From: Geothermobacter sp964501815
GTDB taxonomy: Bacteria; Desulfobacterota; Desulfuromonadia; Desulfuromonadales; Geothermobacteraceae
DNA length: 27,419 nucleotides
Direction: 5' to 3'
NCBI GenBank assembly: GCA_964501815.1
Contig: CAZCUR010000034.1
Coordinates: 1-27,419 of the forward strand
Shown: piece by piece, positions 1-7,689 of the stretch
How positions within the stretch are numbered: the first letter of the stretch is position 1
How the letters are laid out: each line of letters opens with the position of its first letter
Notes under the pieces: generated by a model
Databases searched by the model: none
What the model was told of the DNA's origin: nothing
What the model saw: the letters and a program-made list of their open reading frames with translations, nothing else
Translations under genes and position numbers: made by a program

Positions 1-1170
1 GTGCAGGGTCCGATGCACCGGGCATTTTTCCGCAATCTCCACCAGCCGGGCGCGCTGTTCCTCGCCCAGGTCGCCCACCAGCTCGAGTTCGCGCTCGAAC
101 CGGTCGATCTTGCCTGCACGCGTCTCGCAGTCCTCGCAGTCACTGGCGTGAATCTTGTCGTGCCGCAGGCGGGTAACGGCCCATTGAAGCGGCCAGCCCT
201 TGCGCCGGGCGTACATCTGCACCGTCATCGACGTGCAGGCACCGAGAGCCGCCAGCAGGTAGTCGTAGGGGGTCGGGCCATGACCGGTGCCACCGACGGC
301 CACCGGCTCGTCGGCGACCAGGGCGTGCCCGTTGGCGAACATTTCCGTGTAGAAACCCTCGGCGCCGGTGCGCACCGTGACCCGGTTGTCCTCGACCAGG
401 GATTCGATCCCCGGCGCCTCGACCGGCTTCAGGTAGCGCGACGCCCAGGCGGCGATGATACGCGCGGCATAGCGGGCATCCTCAGGGTCAGAGAGCAGAT
501 GGTCGGCGCTGTCGAGCGAAACGAAACTTTTCGGGTGCCGCGCCGCCTGGTAGATCTGCCGGGCATTGTCGATGCCCACTACCTTGTCGGCCGGAGCGTG
601 CATGACCAGCAGCGGCAGGCCCAGCTCGGCCACGGCATGCCCGGGGTCATCAGCCGCCAAATCCTCCAGCAGCCTGTCGTCCAGCCGAAAAGGGCGCCCG
701 GCCACCTGCCAGCGGCCGGGATCGGTGTCGGCCGGCTGCAGGTGCTGCTGCACGTGCCGGGGATCAAAGGGAGCGGCGATGGTGACAACCGCCCGCGCAC
801 TGGCGATTTGCGGCGCGGCGCGCAGCGCGGCGGCACCACCAAAGGAATGGCCGATCAGCAGCTGTGGTCCTTCCAGCTCCTCCTCCAGCCAGGCGGCGGC
901 CGCCACCAGGTCGGCGACATTGCCACTCAAGCTGGTGGTGGCAAAATCGCCGCCACTCTCCCCCAGACCGGCGAAATCGAAGCGCAAAAGGGCGATCTTT
1001 TCCCGGGCCAGTGCCCGGGCCAGCCAGGCGGCGGCCTTGATGTCCTTGCCGCAGGTGAAGCAGTGGGCGAACAGGGCGCAGGCGACCGGCCGTTCATCCT
1101 CGGGCAGATCGAGCAGCCCGGTAAGCTTCTCGCCGCGCGCGCCAGAAAATTCCACCTTGCGTGAACGCAT
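1..1170 (-). CDS. Bifunctional alpha/beta hydrolase - OsmC family protein (C-terminus beyond window)
   Basis: The minus frame is open for 390 codons from an ATG at 1170, preceded by GGGAGG 7 nt upstream, and runs off the left edge. The N-terminal ~250 residues are an alpha/beta hydrolase: nucleophile elbow GHSFGG with Ser109, then a plausible Asp195 and His224 completing the triad. The C-terminal part is an OsmC-like domain with two conserved cysteines, Cys312 in LGACTSMT and Cys383 in EKCPVHRTL, the pair expected for thiol peroxidase chemistry. A DCEDCE motif lies between them. Family knowledge: OsmC/Ohr domains reduce organic peroxides; the substrate of the fused hydrolase is unknown. Only a few C-terminal residues seem to be missing. 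It diverges from pilT. The fusion itself is a known architecture, so the call is firm, but the physiological role is not established by the sequence. Confidence 0.9.
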   Translation of the reverse strand, partial: MRSRKVEFSGARGEKLTGLLDLPEDERPVACALFAHCFTCGKDIKAAAWLARALAREKIALLRFDFAGLGESGGDFATTSLSGNVADLVAAAAWLEEELEGPQLLIGHSFGGAAALRAAPQIASARAVVTIAAPFDPRHVQQHLQPADTDPGRWQVAGRPFRLDDRLLEDLAADDPGHAVAELGLPLLVMHAPADKVVGIDNARQIYQAARHPKSFVSLDSADHLLSDPEDARYAARIIAAWASRYLKPVEAPGIESLVEDNRVTVRTGAEGFYTEMFANGHALVADEPVAVGGTGHGPTPYDYLLAALGACTSMTVQMYARRKGWPLQWAVTRLRHDKIHASDCEDCETRAGKIDRFERELELVGDLGEEQRARLVEIAEKCPVHRTLH

Positions 1171-1294
1171 AGGGGCACCTCCCGTCAGTGCCTCAAGTCT
1201 AACCGACGGAAGCACCGACCGCATCCGGAAAGGCTAAATCCCACGGCTGTGGGTGTCGATAAGGGGACATCAGACATGCCTTCACGGAGAAACC

Positions 1295-2362
1295 ATGGCC
1301 AAGATCGACGCCCTGTTCAAGATTCTGCGCGACCAGGGGGGCTCCGACCTCCACATCTCGCCCAACAATCCCCCCCTGATCCGGGTCTCCGGCAGCCTGA
1401 AGCCGGCCATTAGCCAGGTGCTGACCGGTCCCCAGTGTCAGGCGCTGCTGTACGAAATCATGACCGACGCGCAAAAGGACACCTTCGAGCAGACCCGTGA
1501 TCTCGATTTCGCCTACGAGGTTCCGGCGCTCAAGGCGCGCTTTCGCGCCAACATCTTCGGCGGCCGGCTCGGCACCGGCGCGGTCTTTCGCATTATCCCC
1601 ACCGAGATTCTCACCGCCGAACAGCTCGGCCTGCCCGATGTGGTGCTGCGCTTTACCGAGCATAAAAAGGGGCTGGTCCTGGTCACCGGACCGACCGGCA
1701 GCGGCAAGTCGACCACCCTGGCGGCGATGATCGACCATGTCAACCGCACCCGCAACGAACATATCCTCACCATCGAGGACCCGATCGAGTTCGTCCACGT
1801 CAGCCAGAAGAGCCTGGTGAACCAGCGCGAGGTCGGCTGTCACACCCTGTCGTTCGCCGCGGCCCTGAAGGCGGCCCTGCGGGAAGACCCGGACATCATC
1901 CTGGTCGGCGAGATGCGCGACCTGGAAACCATCGAGCTGGCCATCACCGCGGCCGAAACCGGTCACCTGGTCTTCGGCACCCTGCACACCAGCAGCGCCG
2001 CCAAGACCGTCGATCGCATCATCAACGTCTTTCCCACCAATCAGCAGGAACAGATCCGCACCATGCTGGCCGAGTCGCTCAAGGGGGTGGTGGCCCAGCA
2101 GCTGCCGCGCACCCTTGAAGGTAAGCGCTGCGCCGCCATGGAAATCCTCAGCGTCACCCCGGCGGTGGCCAACCTGATCCGCGAAGGCAAGACCTTCCAG
2201 ATCCCGTCCATCATCCAGACGGGACGCAACGAGGGGATGCAGCTGATGGACCAGGCACTGATGCAACTGGTTCAGGAGAAGAGAATCGCCGCGGAAGAGG
2301 CCTACCGGTTCGCGGTCAACAAGGCGCAGTTCGCGCCTCTGCTCAAGGGGAGACCGGCATGA
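1295..2362 (+). CDS. pilT: Type IV pilus retraction ATPase PilT
   Basis: A 355-residue hexameric secretion-type ATPase of the PilT family, which powers pilus disassembly and twitching motility at the inner-membrane base of type IV pili. Visible motifs: Walker A GPTGSGKST near residue 132, an Asp-box region (EDPIEFVH), Walker B ILVGEMRD, and the His box TGHLVFGTLHTSSAAKT. The C-terminal part carries AESLKGVVAQQL, matching the AIRNLIRE-side region typical of PilT. An upstream in-frame start at 1253 exists, but the ATG at 1295 has GGAG 5 nt upstream and begins with the family-typical N-terminus MAKIDALF. Its stop overlaps the next gene's start (ATGA), implying translational coupling. No pilB, pilC or pilA is nearby, so this is a dispersed pilus gene, possibly one of several pilT paralogues. 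Confidence 0.95.
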   Translation: MAKIDALFKILRDQGGSDLHISPNNPPLIRVSGSLKPAISQVLTGPQCQALLYEIMTDAQKDTFEQTRDLDFAYEVPALKARFRANIFGGRLGTGAVFRIIPTEILTAEQLGLPDVVLRFTEHKKGLVLVTGPTGSGKSTTLAAMIDHVNRTRNEHILTIEDPIEFVHVSQKSLVNQREVGCHTLSFAAALKAALREDPDIILVGEMRDLETIELAITAAETGHLVFGTLHTSSAAKTVDRIINVFPTNQQEQIRTMLAESLKGVVAQQLPRTLEGKRCAAMEILSVTPAVANLIREGKTFQIPSIIQTGRNEGMQLMDQALMQLVQEKRIAAEEAYRFAVNKAQFAPLLKGRPA

Positions 2363-2808
2363 GCGAGCGACGACTGGCCACCGAAGCGGTCGCCGCCACG
2401 CTGCACATGGCTGGTGGCGGCCGTATAGACGGCGAACTGTTCCTGCAGCTGGTCAGCCCACACCACGGAGGTCGTCAGCGGGTGGGCGAGCTGCTCAACG
2501 ACGAAGAGACCTTCATCCCGGTGCGCGCCGGGGACAAGGTGGTGCTGGTCAACCTCGACCAGGTGGTGTCGGTCAGCGTCGACCGCAGCGAGGAAGACGA
2601 GGCGCTGCTGACTCTCGGGGAGCATCACCGCGCCCGGTTTGTCCTCACCGACGGCCGGGCCCTGAGTGCCGACGTCTATGTCAACCTGCCCGAAAGCCGA
2701 GGGCGGGTGAAGGACTACCTGAACCAGAAAAAACGCTTCCTGACCTGCCTGCTGAAAGAGCGGGTCGTCTACCTCAATCCGGCCCACCTGCAACGCGTCG
2801 AAGACTGA
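2359..2808 (+). CDS. Uncharacterised PilT-coupled protein with a duplicated module
   Basis: A 149-residue soluble protein whose ATG overlaps the pilT stop codon, so it is almost certainly co-translated with PilT. I do not recognise a named family. The sequence contains two copies of one ~60-residue module. Copy 1 (about residues 13-74) has RQRVGELLNDEETFIPV followed by KVVLVNLDQVVSVSV. Copy 2 (about 91-149) has RGRVKDYLNQKKRFLTC followed by RVVYLNPAHLQRVED. The shared pattern is a short beta hairpin, R-x-R-V-x-(D/E)-x-L-N, a hydrophobic strand, then (K/R)-V-V-x-(L/V)-N. This looks like a small all-beta fold repeated in tandem. There are no signal peptide, membrane segments or catalytic motif. 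A structural or adaptor role connected with PilT is inferred only from coupling. Confidence 0.8.
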   Translation: MSERRLATEAVAATLHMAGGGRIDGELFLQLVSPHHGGRQRVGELLNDEETFIPVRAGDKVVLVNLDQVVSVSVDRSEEDEALLTLGEHHRARFVLTDGRALSADVYVNLPESRGRVKDYLNQKKRFLTCLLKERVVYLNPAHLQRVED

Positions 2809-2816
2809 AATCCTAG

Positions 2817-3512
2817 CTACCAGGGGAGTTTCCGGCCGTCCTGGTGAATGAGACTGCCCGAATCCGCCGGGGTGAGCGCCAGCAGCTGACGCGCCAGACC
2901 GGCGGCCGCCTCGGCCGGCGGCAGCGGCGCCTCGTCACCGCCCATGCGCGTGCGCACCCAGCCGGGATGGAAGGCAACCGCGATGATGCCCCGCTCCTTG
3001 AGATCCATCGCCAAGGTACGCGCCACCATGTGGGCCGCCGCCTTGCTGGAGCGGTAGATGGGCCAGCCGCCACTGCTGTTGTCGGCCAGGCTGCCGAGCT
3101 GGCTGCCCATGACGGCCACGATCTTGCGGCGGGAGGCGGCGACGTTGCCGACCAGGGCCTCGGTCAGTTTCTGCGGCGCGATGACATTGACCCTGAAAAC
3201 CTCAAGCCAGGCCTCGACATCAGTGTTGCCGAAGGCCTGATCGCGCGGACCGAACAGACCGGCGTTGTGGAACAGGATGTCGATGGGGCGACCGTTGAGC
3301 CGCCCGGCGAGCGCGGCGATCTGGTCGCCGTCGGTGACATCGAGGGGATGGACCGCCAAATGCTCGGTCGTCGACTGCAGGCGGCGCAAATCGTCGGCAT
3401 CGGCGGGATCGCGGCAGGTCGCCAGCACCTGCCAGCCGTGGGCGAGAAAAACCCGGCACAACTCCAGACCGATACCGCGATTGGCGCCGGTGATCAGGAT
3501 GGTTTCGGACAT
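2817..3512 (-). CDS. Short-chain dehydrogenase/reductase (SDR) family oxidoreductase
   Basis: A 231-residue classical SDR. The Rossmann dinucleotide motif TGANRGIG is at residues 8-15, NAG at 83-85, a catalytic serine in MGSQLGS (137/141), and the YRSSK active-site pair is Tyr153 and Lys157. The HPGWVRTRMGG stretch after the catalytic lysine is typical of the single-domain SDRs related to C-factor-like proteins. The cofactor is expected to be NAD(P)H; the substrate cannot be read from sequence. The start is supported by AGGAGGT upstream (CCGCAGGAGGTACCCCCATG). It lies 62 bp downstream of aroC in the same direction and converges on the pilT operon with only 8 bp between stops. Any link to aromatic amino-acid synthesis through aroC is unproven. 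Confidence 0.88.
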   Translation of the reverse strand: MSETILITGANRGIGLELCRVFLAHGWQVLATCRDPADADDLRRLQSTTEHLAVHPLDVTDGDQIAALAGRLNGRPIDILFHNAGLFGPRDQAFGNTDVEAWLEVFRVNVIAPQKLTEALVGNVAASRRKIVAVMGSQLGSLADNSSGGWPIYRSSKAAAHMVARTLAMDLKERGIIAVAFHPGWVRTRMGGDEAPLPPAEAAAGLARQLLALTPADSGSLIHQDGRKLPW

Positions 3513-3574
3513 GGGGGTACCTCCTGCGGATGAAGGCTCCCCTCAAGTTTAGCGTAAAAACAATCGGGCGCAGC

Positions 3575-4657
3575 TCAGTGACGACGCGCCTGCTGCCTCA
3601 GGGCCAGATCGACCAACACCAGCGCCGCCATGGTTTCGACGATGGGAACAGCGCGCGGCACGACACAGGGGTCATGACGCCCCCTGGCTTCGAGCACGGT
3701 TTCGTTGCCGTCGAAATCGGCCGTGGTCTGGCTCTTGCCGATGGTCGCCACCGGCTTGAAGGCGACCCGGAACAGGATCGGCTCGCCGCTGGAGATACCG
3801 CCCAGAGTGCCGCCGGCGTGATTGCTCAGGGTGCCGAGGCGATCCCCCTTCCACACAAAGGGATCATTGTGCTGCGAACCGAGCAGTTCGGTGCCGGCAA
3901 AACCGGAGCCGATCTCGAAGCCCTTGGTCGCCGGCAGCGACAGCATCGCCTGCGCCAACCTGGCCTCGAGCTTGTCGAACACCGGCTCGCCCCAGCCGGC
4001 CGGCACGTTGCGGCAGACACAGGAGACCACACCGCCGATGGAGTCGGCGGCGTCGCGCACCTCGCGCACGGTTTCGGCCATCTTTTCCGCCACCGCCGGA
4101 TCGGGGCAGCGGGTGATGTGGGCATCGACCTGGTCGCGCGTCAGACGGTCCGTATCGACCTCGCCGCAGCGCACACTGCCGATACTGGAGACCCAGGCGA
4201 CAATCTCCACGCCCCAGTACTGTTTGAGAAGCTTTTCGGCGATGGCCCCGGCCGCGACCCGGCCGATGGTCTCGCGCGCGCTGGAGCGCCCTCCCCCGCT
4301 GGATGCGCGATTGCCGTACTTGACCTGGTAGGTGTAGTCGGCGTGCGACGGGCGCGGCACCTTGCTCATTTCGCCGTAGTCGCCGGGACGCTGGTCCTTG
4401 TTGCGTACCAGCAGGCCGATAGGGGTTCCCAGGGTCAGGCCGTTTTCCACCCCCGACAGGATGGCGACCTGGTCGGCCTCCTGGCGCGGCGTGGTCAGGT
4501 CCGACTGGCCGGGGCGGCGCCGGTCGAGTTGAGGCTGGATATCAGCCTCGGACAGTTCGAGATTGGCCGGACAGCCGTCGACGATGGCGCCAACGCCGAT
4601 ACCGTGCGATTCTCCAAAGGTGCTGACCCTGAACAGGGTGCCGAAACTGCTGGACAT
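3575..4657 (-). CDS. aroC: Chorismate synthase
   Basis: A 360-residue chorismate synthase, which eliminates phosphate from 5-enolpyruvylshikimate-3-phosphate to give chorismate, the last shared step of aromatic biosynthesis; it needs reduced FMN. Family signatures are all present: GESHG at residues 15-19, RPSHADYTYQ, YGNRASSGGGRSSARET, and RHDPCVVPRAVPIVE near the C-terminus. The length matches the E. coli-type enzyme (about 361 residues). The start ATG at 4657 has AAGGAG upstream. A perfect TATAAT lies 30 bp upstream of the ATG, between it and the phoR stop, so aroC may be transcribed independently of the two-component genes preceding it. No other shikimate pathway genes are in the window. 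Confidence 0.97.
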   Translation of the reverse strand: MSSSFGTLFRVSTFGESHGIGVGAIVDGCPANLELSEADIQPQLDRRRPGQSDLTTPRQEADQVAILSGVENGLTLGTPIGLLVRNKDQRPGDYGEMSKVPRPSHADYTYQVKYGNRASSGGGRSSARETIGRVAAGAIAEKLLKQYWGVEIVAWVSSIGSVRCGEVDTDRLTRDQVDAHITRCPDPAVAEKMAETVREVRDAADSIGGVVSCVCRNVPAGWGEPVFDKLEARLAQAMLSLPATKGFEIGSGFAGTELLGSQHNDPFVWKGDRLGTLSNHAGGTLGGISSGEPILFRVAFKPVATIGKSQTTADFDGNETVLEARGRHDPCVVPRAVPIVETMAALVLVDLALRQQARRH

Positions 4658-4687
4658 GACGACTCCTTGTGCCGAAAGGTGCCGCCC

Positions 4688-4693
4688 ATTATA
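4688..4693 (-). promoter_or_regulatory. Candidate -10 box of aroC
   Basis: The minus strand reads TATAAT here, in the 59-bp gap between the phoR stop and aroC start, placing a start site about 24 nt before the aroC ATG. No good -35 hexamer is found at 16-18 bp, so it is a partial match only. Confidence 0.4.
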
Positions 4694-4716
4694 GCGAAAC
4701 GGGGAGCAAAGGAAAG

Positions 4717-6495
4717 TCAGCTGTCGCCGGTCGGCAGCAGGATGGCGAACCGGCTCCCCCTGCCGGGGGCGCTGTCGACCTCGACCCGACCGCCGTGCAG
4801 CTGGGCGATATGCTTGACGATGGCAAGCCCCAGGCCGGTGCCCCCCTGCTGCCGGCTGCGCCCCTTGTCGACCCGGTAGAAACGCTCGAACAGGCGTGGC
4901 AGGTGTTCCGGGGCGATGCCAATCCCCTGGTCGATGACCTCCAGACGGACCATGCCGTCACGACGCTCCCCCCGAAGACGCACACATCCCCCTGCGGGGC
5001 TGTACTTGACGGCGTTGTCGATCAGGTTGCTCAGGGCCCGTTCCAGCAGCGCGGCATCGACCGGAGCGCTCAAATCTTCTGGCAGGTCGCAAATCAGCTC
5101 GACGCCGGCCTTGTCCGCCTGAATCTGGCAGTCCTGCAGAGCGGCCCGGGCGACAGGCCCCAGAGCCTGCACGACCCGCTCGATGTGCTCGGCCGCCTCC
5201 TCCCGCTCCAGACGCGAGAGCTGCAGCAGGTCATCGATAATGGCGCGCAGCCGGTCGGCCTGACGCCTCACGATGCCGAGAAAGTGCCGGGTCCGCTCCG
5301 GATCCGGCCGTTCGTCGGCCAGCAGGGTCTCGACAAAGCCCTGAATCGCCGTCAGGGGGGTCTTCAGTTCATGGGAGACATTGGCGACGAAATCGCGCCG
5401 CACCTGCTCCAGGCGGCGCAGACGGCTGACATCGTTCAGCACCACGACGGCGCCGCGCAGGCTGCCGGATTCATCCCTCAGCGGCGCACCCTGAAGCTGC
5501 AGAAAGCGGTCCTCCGTGCCATGCAGCACCAGGTCCTCCTCCACCGGGCTGTCGCTTTGCAGGGCCTGCCGGATAAAACGCTGCAGGTCGCTGCGGCGCA
5601 CCAGTTCCTGAATCGGCCGACCTTCGTGCTGTTCGTCGGACAGCCCCAGCATGGCCATGGCCGCCCGGTTGATGCGCAGCAGCCGCTCATCGGCATCGAC
5701 CGCCAGCACCCCTTCGGTCATGCTGGCCAGAATCGCCTCGATCTCGCTGCGCTGGGCGACGATGGAGCGCATGCGCTGATCCAGCTGTTCCGCCATCTGG
5801 TTGAGGGTCCGGGCAAGCTGACGAAGCTCCTCCGAGCCCTGTTCCGGCACCCGGCGCGTCAGCCGGCCGGAGCCGAAGGCTTCAGCCGCCTGACGCATGG
5901 CCTCCAGCGGCCGGCTCAACCGGCTCGCCAGGTAGAGGCTGACCAGCGCCGCCAGCAAAGCCACGGCCAGTGCGCCAATGACCAGCTGCGACCGCAGCTC
6001 GGCCAGGGCCTGTTCCAGCGCGATCACCGGCACGGCGACGCGTACCACCGCGGCGATACGGCCCTGAACCCTGACCGGCAGGGCAACATAAAGCATGTCT
6101 CGATTGACCGTGTCGCTGTGGCGCAGGGAACGCCCTAGGCCGCCAGCCAGCGCGACGCGGACCTCGGGCCGGCCGGCGTGATTGTCCATGATGGCCGGAT
6201 TTTCGTCCGAATCGCCGATCACGGTGCCGTCGGCGAGAATAATCGTCACCCGGCTGTGGGCGCGACGCCCCAGCTCACGGGCGAGGAGATTGGCCTCGGT
6301 CCCGCCGGGCCGCAGAGAATCGGGGGCAAGGGCGTGTTCGATCAGACGGGCACGCTCTTCCAGAACGCGAGCGGTCTGGTCGAGGTGAAACCGGTGCAGG
6401 GTCCGGGTGGCGTACCAGAGACTGCCGGCCAGAGTCAGCACGATAACCAGCAAAAAGGTGGGGAAAAGCAGCCAGATCAGCCGGCGGGAACGCAT
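4717..6495 (-). CDS. phoR: PhoR-type sensor histidine kinase (HAMP-PAS-HisKA-HATPase)
   Basis: A 592-residue membrane histidine kinase. Domains in order: TM1 about residues 7-29, an extracytoplasmic segment of ~140 residues, TM2 about 170-190, HAMP, a PAS domain (EAILASMTEGVLAVDADERL onward), a HisKA domain with phospho-acceptor His375 in FVANVSHELKTPLTAI, and an HATPase domain with N-box NLIDNAVKYS, DQGIGIAP and GTGLGLAIVKHI. The architecture with a true periplasmic sensor region and PAS is that of Geobacter-type PhoR. Its ATG shares one base with the phoB stop (TGATG), so the two are co-translated. Phosphate sensing is inferred from architecture and the PhoB-like partner; no pst or phoU genes are next to it, so another signal is possible. 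Confidence 0.88.
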   Translation of the reverse strand: MRSRRLIWLLFPTFLLVIVLTLAGSLWYATRTLHRFHLDQTARVLEERARLIEHALAPDSLRPGGTEANLLARELGRRAHSRVTIILADGTVIGDSDENPAIMDNHAGRPEVRVALAGGLGRSLRHSDTVNRDMLYVALPVRVQGRIAAVVRVAVPVIALEQALAELRSQLVIGALAVALLAALVSLYLASRLSRPLEAMRQAAEAFGSGRLTRRVPEQGSEELRQLARTLNQMAEQLDQRMRSIVAQRSEIEAILASMTEGVLAVDADERLLRINRAAMAMLGLSDEQHEGRPIQELVRRSDLQRFIRQALQSDSPVEEDLVLHGTEDRFLQLQGAPLRDESGSLRGAVVVLNDVSRLRRLEQVRRDFVANVSHELKTPLTAIQGFVETLLADERPDPERTRHFLGIVRRQADRLRAIIDDLLQLSRLEREEAAEHIERVVQALGPVARAALQDCQIQADKAGVELICDLPEDLSAPVDAALLERALSNLIDNAVKYSPAGGCVRLRGERRDGMVRLEVIDQGIGIAPEHLPRLFERFYRVDKGRSRQQGGTGLGLAIVKHIAQLHGGRVEVDSAPGRGSRFAILLPTGDS

Positions 6496-7199
6496 CAGTC
6501 ATCCCCTTCGCCCGACCGGTCGCTGAAGCGGTAGCCGACCCCGCGCACCGTTTCGATCAGCCGGCCGCAGACTCCCAGCTTGCGCCGCAGGCCGACGATC
6601 TGCACATCGACCGCCCGGTCGGTCACGGCATAGCCCTCGCCGCGCACGGCGCTGACGATCTGGTCACGCGTGAAGACCCAGCCGGGGCGGGACGCCAGCA
6701 CGTGCAGCACCCGGAATTCGGTGAAGGTCAGGGCAACCGGCTCGCCGGCGACACGCACTTCGTTACGGCCGGGGTGAATTTCCAGCTCGCCGTGCCGGAG
6801 AATCTGAACGTCATCGGCGGTGTCTTCCCCCCGGCGGCGCAGCACCGCCGCCACCCGCGCCAGCAGCACCTTGAGGCTGAAGGGCTTGGTAACGTAATCA
6901 TCGGCCCCCAGCTCCAGACCGCGCACGACATCTTCCTCCTCGCCCCGGGCGGTCATCATGACGATGGGGATCTTCGCGGTTCGGTCGTCATCTTGCAACC
7001 GGCGGCAGACCTCCAGACCGTCGATGCCCGGCAGCATCAGATCGAGCAGAATCAGGTCGGTATCCGGCCCGGCCAGATTCAGCCCCTCCTCGCCGCTCTG
7101 GGCGCAGCTCACCCGGTAGCCGGCCCGGCTCAGGTTAAAATGCACCAGGGCGAGCAGATCCTCCTCGTCCTCGATCACCAGGATATGTTCACCGGCCAT
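6495..7199 (-). CDS. phoB: PhoB-type OmpR-family response regulator
   Basis: A 234-residue response regulator. The receiver domain (residues ~4-120) has the acidic pocket EDEED, phospho-acceptor Asp53 (ILLDLMLPG), T-A in MMTARGEEE and the conserved lysine in DDYVTKPFS. The C-terminal winged helix (about 135-230) has LTFTEFRVLHVLASRPGWVFTRDQI and VDVQIVGLRRKLG, the usual OmpR/PhoB pattern. A strong SD (GGAGGGAGG) precedes the ATG at 7199. It is the first gene of the pair with the PhoR-type kinase. The promoter candidate lies at 7266-7295, just downstream of the 6S RNA terminator. I see no clear Pho box in the upstream sequence, so autoregulation by phosphate is not demonstrated. Confidence 0.9.
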   Translation of the reverse strand: MAGEHILVIEDEEDLLALVHFNLSRAGYRVSCAQSGEEGLNLAGPDTDLILLDLMLPGIDGLEVCRRLQDDDRTAKIPIVMMTARGEEEDVVRGLELGADDYVTKPFSLKVLLARVAAVLRRRGEDTADDVQILRHGELEIHPGRNEVRVAGEPVALTFTEFRVLHVLASRPGWVFTRDQIVSAVRGEGYAVTDRAVDVQIVGLRRKLGVCGRLIETVRGVGYRFSDRSGEGDD

Positions 7200-7265
7200 G
7201 CGACCTCCCTCCGGAACGGGTATCAGGGCAAGACTGCAACGTGATTGTTAGGATTTGATGAGGCT

Positions 7266-7295
7266 ATCATACCCGGAGAACGGGTCTGTGCCCAA
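7266..7295 (-). promoter_or_regulatory. Candidate sigma-70 promoter of phoB-phoR
   Basis: On the minus strand TTGGGC (7290-7295) is followed after 18 bp by TATGAT (7266-7271). Transcription would start near 7259, leaving a ~60-nt leader to phoB. The spacer contains the small inverted repeat ACCCG-GAGAA-CGGGT (7271-7285). Confidence 0.4.
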
Positions 7296-7305
7296 TCGGA
7301 GCAAA

Positions 7306-7341
7306 CGAAAGGCCCCGCGGAAGCATCCGCGGGGCCTTTCG
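7306..7341 (-). terminator. Strong intrinsic terminator downstream of 6S RNA
   Basis: A perfect 16-bp stem (7306-7321 with 7326-7341) with a 4-nt loop AGCA. Read on the minus strand the stem ends in CCTTTCG followed by TTT. It lies directly after the 3' arm of the 6S RNA and before the phoB promoter, so it separates the two units. The symmetry means it could also stop plus-strand readthrough, but no plus-strand gene ends here. Confidence 0.8.
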
Positions 7342-7537
7342 TCGCAAGGAGATAAAAGGAGAAGGCTCTTCCCTTTCGGGTCCATCCTCTACCCAGCGTC
7401 ACTCCGGATAATCGCTTCAGGCTTCCCGCTGCACCGGCGGGCCTGCTCACCACGATTGCTGCCGAAGCCTGTCTTCCTCTTTACGTTGATGGATCGTTTC
7501 AGAGGAAGAGCCCTTCTGGCCGGACACATTTGCGACA
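7342..7537 (-). ncRNA. ssrS: 6S RNA (RNA polymerase-sigma70 regulator)
   Basis: The minus strand contains the 6S signature GGTGAGCAGGCCCGC, then CGGGAAGCCTGAAGC, closely matching the apical part of E. coli 6S RNA (GGTGAGCATGCTCGG ... CCGAGAAGCCTTAAA). The ends pair as a 6S RNA should: GTCGCAA (7530-7536) with TTGCGAC (7341-7347), and AAGGGCTCTTCC (7505-7516) with GGAAGAGCCTT (7362-7372, one bulged G), enclosing a large internal loop. The length of about 195 nt is near the usual 180-200. Family role: 6S RNA mimics an open promoter and sequesters the housekeeping holoenzyme in stationary phase. A promoter candidate and a strong terminator flank it. Exact ends are approximate. Confidence 0.85.
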
Positions 7538-7540
7538 AGC

Positions 7541-7570
7541 ATGCCAGACTAACAAAGCCTTACTTTTCAA
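7541..7570 (-). promoter_or_regulatory. Candidate promoter of 6S RNA
   Basis: On the minus strand TTGAAA (7565-7570) is followed after 18 bp by TGGCAT (7541-7546), placing the start close to the 5' end of the 6S closing stem. The -10 is a weak match; position relative to the RNA is the main support. Confidence 0.4.
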
Positions 7571-7598
7571 TGCCTTGGATCCATGACCATGGTCGAGG

Positions 7599-7616
7599 GT
7601 GTCGGGATTCCGACAC
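7599..7616. promoter_or_regulatory. 18-bp palindromic operator candidate, copy 1
   Basis: GTGTCGG-GATT-CCGACAC: 7-bp arms around a 4-bp centre. An identical copy lies at 7634-7651. The centre is about 75 bp upstream of the predicted 6S start and about 115 bp upstream of the predicted pepN start, compatible with an activator or repressor site for either. The cognate regulator is not identifiable. Confidence 0.6.
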
Positions 7617-7633
7617 TTTTGCGCCCTCTCGGG

Positions 7634-7651
7634 GTGTCGGGATTCCGACAC
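7634..7651. promoter_or_regulatory. 18-bp palindromic operator candidate, copy 2
   Basis: Exact second copy of the 7599-7616 palindrome, centre-to-centre distance 35 bp, same sequence in the centre. The bases between the copies (TTTTGCGCCCTCTCGGG) are unrelated. Conservation of both arms and the centre with divergent surroundings argues for a protein-binding site rather than a terminator; there is no T tract. Confidence 0.6.
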
Positions 7652-7689
7652 CGCCCCCCAACAGAGGAATAACCCATCACGCGAACGGT

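Noticed and set aside
1..1164. 387-residue plus-strand frame at the left edge
   Set aside because: Antisense to the hydrolase-OsmC fusion whose catalytic motifs are intact; no protein-like features and no SD.
1241..1254. Small inverted repeat CCCAC-GGCT-GTGGG upstream of pilT
   Set aside because: A 5-bp stem without T tract or paired second copy; it is too weak to assign as an operator or terminator.
3530..4879. 449-residue plus-strand frame across aroC and the phoR end
   Set aside because: It spans two real genes on the other strand including all chorismate synthase signatures; composition is that of a shadow frame.
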